Part shown: piece by piece, positions 4,991-6,880 of the stretch
Layout: each line of letters opens with the position of its first letter
How positions within the stretch are numbered: position 1 is the first letter of the stretch
Origin: Campylobacterales bacterium
GTDB lineage: Bacteria > Campylobacterota > Campylobacteria > Campylobacterales > QNZT01
DNA length: 6,880 nucleotides
Assembly (NCBI GenBank): GCA_015489185.1
Contig: WGAE01000140.1
Coordinates: 1-6,880 of the forward strand
Direction: 5' to 3'
The notes under the pieces: model-generated
Told to the model about the DNA's origin: nothing
Databases searched by the model: none
The model's input: only the letters and a program-made list of their open reading frames with translations
Made by a program: the position numbers and the translations under genes

Positions 4991-6211
4991 ATGACAATTA
5001 TCCGTGCAGATTATGTACTGCGTATGGACGAAAAGTTTGAAATTCTGCCAGACGGCGCGGTGGCGTTTGATACGCATATTCGCGCCGTCGGTAGCGCGAA
5101 TGTTCTGCGCGATACATACCCCGATGCCGAATTTATCGATACGCCGCCGAACAGTGTACTGATGCCGGGTCTGGTCAATGTCCATCTGCATCTGGAGTTT
5201 TCGGCAAACAAAACGACACTCCGTTACGGCGACTTTGTGACGTGGTTGCGCAGTGTCATTGCGCATCGTGAAACACTTGCGTCTCAATGCAAAGAGATCT
5301 GCATGAAGAAAAAACTCGATGAAGTCATACGAAGCGGGACGACGACGATCGGTGCGGTCAGCAGTTTCGGGTTTGATCTGAAACCGTGCGTGCATACCCC
5401 CGCAAAAGTGGTCTACTTCAACGAACTGCTCGGCAGCAATCCGGCGATGGTCGACGCCCTTTACGCCAACTTTCTTGCGCGTCTGGAGGAGAGCAAACGG
5501 TTTGCAGACAGACGCTTTACCCCCGCTATCTCAATCCACAGCCCCTATTCGACCCATCCGATTCTCGCCAAAAAGGGGCTGGAGATCGCAAAGAACGAGG
5601 AGATGGTGGTCTCGACCCATTTTCTCGAATCGCCGGCGGAGAGGGAGTGGCTTGAAAAGGGCAGCGGACCTTTTGCCGACTTTTTTGAAGATTTCGCGCC
5701 CGGAAGCAAACCGGTCAATACACCTGAGGGATTTTTGTCACTTTTTGAAGGAGTGCCGACACTCTTTACCCATGCGACACAGGCGACACCGCAGCAGCTT
5801 GCACGGATGGAGGAGATGGGCTACGTCACCCACTGTCCCGTCTCAAACCGATTGCTCGGCAACGGCAGGCTGGCGGTCGAGTCGGTAGAGAAACTGACAC
5901 TGGGTACCGACGGGCTGAGTTCCAATATTTCACTCAACCTCTGGGATGAGATGCGCGCTGCGCTCTGGATGCATACGGATATGGAGCTAAACACTCTGGC
6001 GAAAAAACTGCTGATCGCCGCGACAAGAGAGGGATCAAAGAGTCTCGGTAAAACGGGTGGTGAGTTGACGGTTTTTAAAGATGCCGATATGATCGTCGTG
6101 CGTCTGCCGGATAGGGTCGAGACACCCGAAGAGGTACCGCTTCAGCTTCTGTTACATACACACAAAGCCGAAACGGTTTTTATCGACGGAGAAGAGGTCT
6201 ATCAGGCGTAG
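4991..6211 (+). CDS. mqnF: Aminofutalosine deaminase of the futalosine menaquinone pathway (amidohydrolase family)
   Basis: A 406-residue amidohydrolase-superfamily enzyme, resembling the Campylobacterota enzymes that deaminate 6-amino-6-deoxyfutalosine to futalosine in menaquinone synthesis (some databases use other symbols). A small beta-sandwich is formed by both ends (about 1-60 and 355-406) around a TIM barrel. Metal ligands are His65 and His67 (NVHLHLEF, 63-70), His210 (STHFLES) and Asp307 (GTDGLSSN). Glu213 and His281 (THCPVSN) fit the catalytic pair of this deaminase group, and IHSPYS (182-187) is also typical. The ATG at 4991 has AAGGA 5 nt upstream. The C. jejuni homologue is also divergent from aroQ. 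Some homologues were annotated as chlorohydrolases or act on other purine-related substrates, so exact substrate is inferred from lineage and context. The last 10 bp overlap the convergent DUF2853 gene. Confidence 0.88.
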   Translation: MTIIRADYVLRMDEKFEILPDGAVAFDTHIRAVGSANVLRDTYPDAEFIDTPPNSVLMPGLVNVHLHLEFSANKTTLRYGDFVTWLRSVIAHRETLASQCKEICMKKKLDEVIRSGTTTIGAVSSFGFDLKPCVHTPAKVVYFNELLGSNPAMVDALYANFLARLEESKRFADRRFTPAISIHSPYSTHPILAKKGLEIAKNEEMVVSTHFLESPAEREWLEKGSGPFADFFEDFAPGSKPVNTPEGFLSLFEGVPTLFTHATQATPQQLARMEEMGYVTHCPVSNRLLGNGRLAVESVEKLTLGTDGLSSNISLNLWDEMRAALWMHTDMELNTLAKKLLIAATREGSKSLGKTGGELTVFKDADMIVVRLPDRVETPEEVPLQLLLHTHKAETVFIDGEEVYQA

Positions 6212-6543
6212 ACGCTCTCTTTGTTGAACTTTTTCGCAAGCATTGCGTAAAAGAGAGCGCGTTTTTTGGCAGGGTTTTTACTCCCCATCTTTTCACACAC
6301 CTCTTTGATCGCGGCATCAAGCGTCGCGTCGTCGTCGGTGAGTCCCAGCTTCTTTTTCAGGAAGTTGTTTTTGACCGTCTCAAGTTCGCTCTTTTGCGAA
6401 CATGCGATCGACTCGCTGTCTTTTTTGTAGATAGAGGGTCCGAGCCCTTTGGTAACCTTTGCGATCAGATCTGCGGAGAGATCGAGTCCCAGCTTCTTTG
6501 CCTCTTCCTGATAGGCGGCGATTTTCTCGTCCAGTTTGCTCAT
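6202..6543 (-). CDS. DUF2853 family small protein of unknown function
   Basis: A 113-residue, Lys-rich, mostly helical soluble protein. It closely follows the DUF2853 pattern as I remember it: an MSKxDEKIAxY start, DLIAKVTKGLGPSIY (25-39), then a VKNNFLKKKLGL block (57-68), an IKEVCEKMG block and the terminal KKFNKESVYA. Length is normal for the family and both ends match, so it appears complete. No signal peptide, membrane segment or catalytic motif is seen; two Cys (Cys48 and the one in EVCEKMG) are not in a metal-binding arrangement. Family function is unknown. The start at 6543 has a strong AAGGAG 5 nt upstream. It is a separate transcription unit, convergent with mqnF and lying 102 bp downstream of cysK on the same strand. 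Confidence 0.88.
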   Translation of the reverse strand: MSKLDEKIAAYQEEAKKLGLDLSADLIAKVTKGLGPSIYKKDSESIACSQKSELETVKNNFLKKKLGLTDDDATLDAAIKEVCEKMGSKNPAKKRALFYAMLAKKFNKESVYA

Positions 6544-6645
6544 GAAAGCTCCTTACATATAAAGTGTTTCAAAAAAGTATAACGCTTTGTTCGTAAATGG
6601 GAGATAATAAAACTACTTTATATTTTTTTATTCAACAAAGCTCTG
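6544..6645 (-). promoter_or_regulatory. AT-rich spacer between cysK and the DUF2853 gene, with a likely promoter
   Basis: On the minus strand TATACT (6581-6576) is a plausible -10 about 33 nt before the DUF2853 ATG, followed by AAGGAG at 6554-6549. No clear -35 is seen. The distal half (about 6604-6640) is very AT-rich, and its T-run lies on the plus strand. I therefore see no intrinsic terminator for cysK here, and read-through into the DUF2853 gene is possible. Confidence 0.4.
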
Positions 6646-6880
6646 TTAGCCAAAGAGTTCGGTACTCAAATAGCGCTCTCCCGTATCGCACAAAACGGTG
6701 ACGATGCGTTTGCCGGGGTTTTCTCTGGCGACCTGCATCGCCGCCGTAACATTTGCGCCGCTGGAGATGCCGACAAGCAACCCCTCTTTTTTTGCCAGAT
6801 AGCGCGCCGTTTCGAAAGCCGCTTCATCACTGACAGTAATGATCTGATCATAAAGCGACGTATCGAGGATTTCGGGTACG
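6646..6880 (-). CDS. cysK: CysK, O-acetylserine sulfhydrylase (cysteine synthase), C-terminal part only
   Basis: The last 77 codons of a PLP-dependent cysteine synthase, which makes cysteine from O-acetylserine and sulfide; the 5' part lies beyond the right edge. The minus-strand translation begins [20 protein letters not shown]. It includes GISSGAN (37-43), where family members hydrogen-bond the PLP ring nitrogen through the Ser, and ends with [13 protein letters not shown] and TAA at 6648-6646. DTGERYLST replaces the PSSGERYLST seen in E. coli CysK and is common in other lineages. The PLP lysine and the substrate loop are outside the window, so CysK cannot be strictly separated from CysM or a cystathionine beta-synthase-like paralogue, though the YLSTELF end favours CysK. 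Confidence 0.9.
   Translation of the reverse strand, partial: VPEILDTSLYDQIITVSDEAAFETARYLAKKEGLLVGISSGANVTAAMQVARENPGKRIVTVLCDTGERYLSTELFG

Noticed and set aside
5475..5888. 137-codon frame inside mqnF
   Set aside because: Same-strand frame-shifted shadow, Arg/Pro-rich as expected for an off-frame reading; mqnF motifs are intact across it.
6618..6632. T-run on the plus strand as a terminator
   Set aside because: No stable stem precedes it and no plus-strand gene ends there; on the minus strand it is an A-run.
6666..6851. 61-codon minus-strand frame at the right edge
   Set aside because: A different minus-strand frame in the same region gives an unmistakable CysK C-terminus.

Overview
The window looks like a chromosomal segment of a Campylobacterota (epsilonproteobacterial) organism with a GC content near 50 percent by eye. 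This is inferred from gene content and order: aroQ, an M24 peptidase, folK, flhF and flhG run together on the minus strand, with an aminofutalosine deaminase (mqnF) gene diverging from aroQ. As I recall, Helicobacter pylori has the aroQ-peptidase-folK-flhF-flhG order and Campylobacter jejuni has the divergent amidohydrolase next to aroQ. The GC is higher than in Campylobacter, Helicobacter or most Sulfurimonas. A motile free-living or vent lineage such as Hydrogenimonas or Sulfuricurvum is possible, but I cannot fix the genus.

Layout from left to right. Positions 1-511 (+) hold the 3' end of an uncharacterised protein built from an exact 48-residue repeat (DUF7477-like), open through the left edge. 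It converges on, and overlaps by 18 bp, a minus-strand operon at 4928-494. In transcription order this is aroQ (shikimate pathway), an M24 Xaa-Pro peptidase, folK (folate synthesis), flhF and flhG (placement and number of polar flagella), then a small helix-turn-helix protein resembling sigma-70 region 4. The genes are tightly packed: 12 bp, 4 bp, a 71-bp overlap, a 4-bp ATGA overlap, and a 33-bp gap to the last start. mqnF (menaquinone synthesis by the futalosine route) reads rightward from 4991 and shares a 62-bp divergent promoter region with aroQ. It ends in a 10-bp convergent overlap with a DUF2853 gene on the minus strand. The right edge holds the last 77 codons of cysK (cysteine synthase), also on the minus strand.

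The genes combine core chorismate, folate and menaquinone metabolism with the FlhF/FlhG flagellar pair. The most interesting points are: (i) two mutually exclusive RNA hairpins at the flhG end that would gate the ribosome binding site of the small HTH gene; (ii) that HTH protein itself, a stand-alone sigma-4-like module where fliA would be expected nearby; (iii) the repeat protein at the left edge, whose last repeat is cut off where it meets the flagellar operon; (iv) the long folK/flhF overlap and a perfect TATAAT inside folK that could drive flhF-flhG separately. I see no RNA genes, CRISPR arrays, insertion sequences or convincing Rho-independent terminators. No gene-free stretch exceeds about 105 bp.
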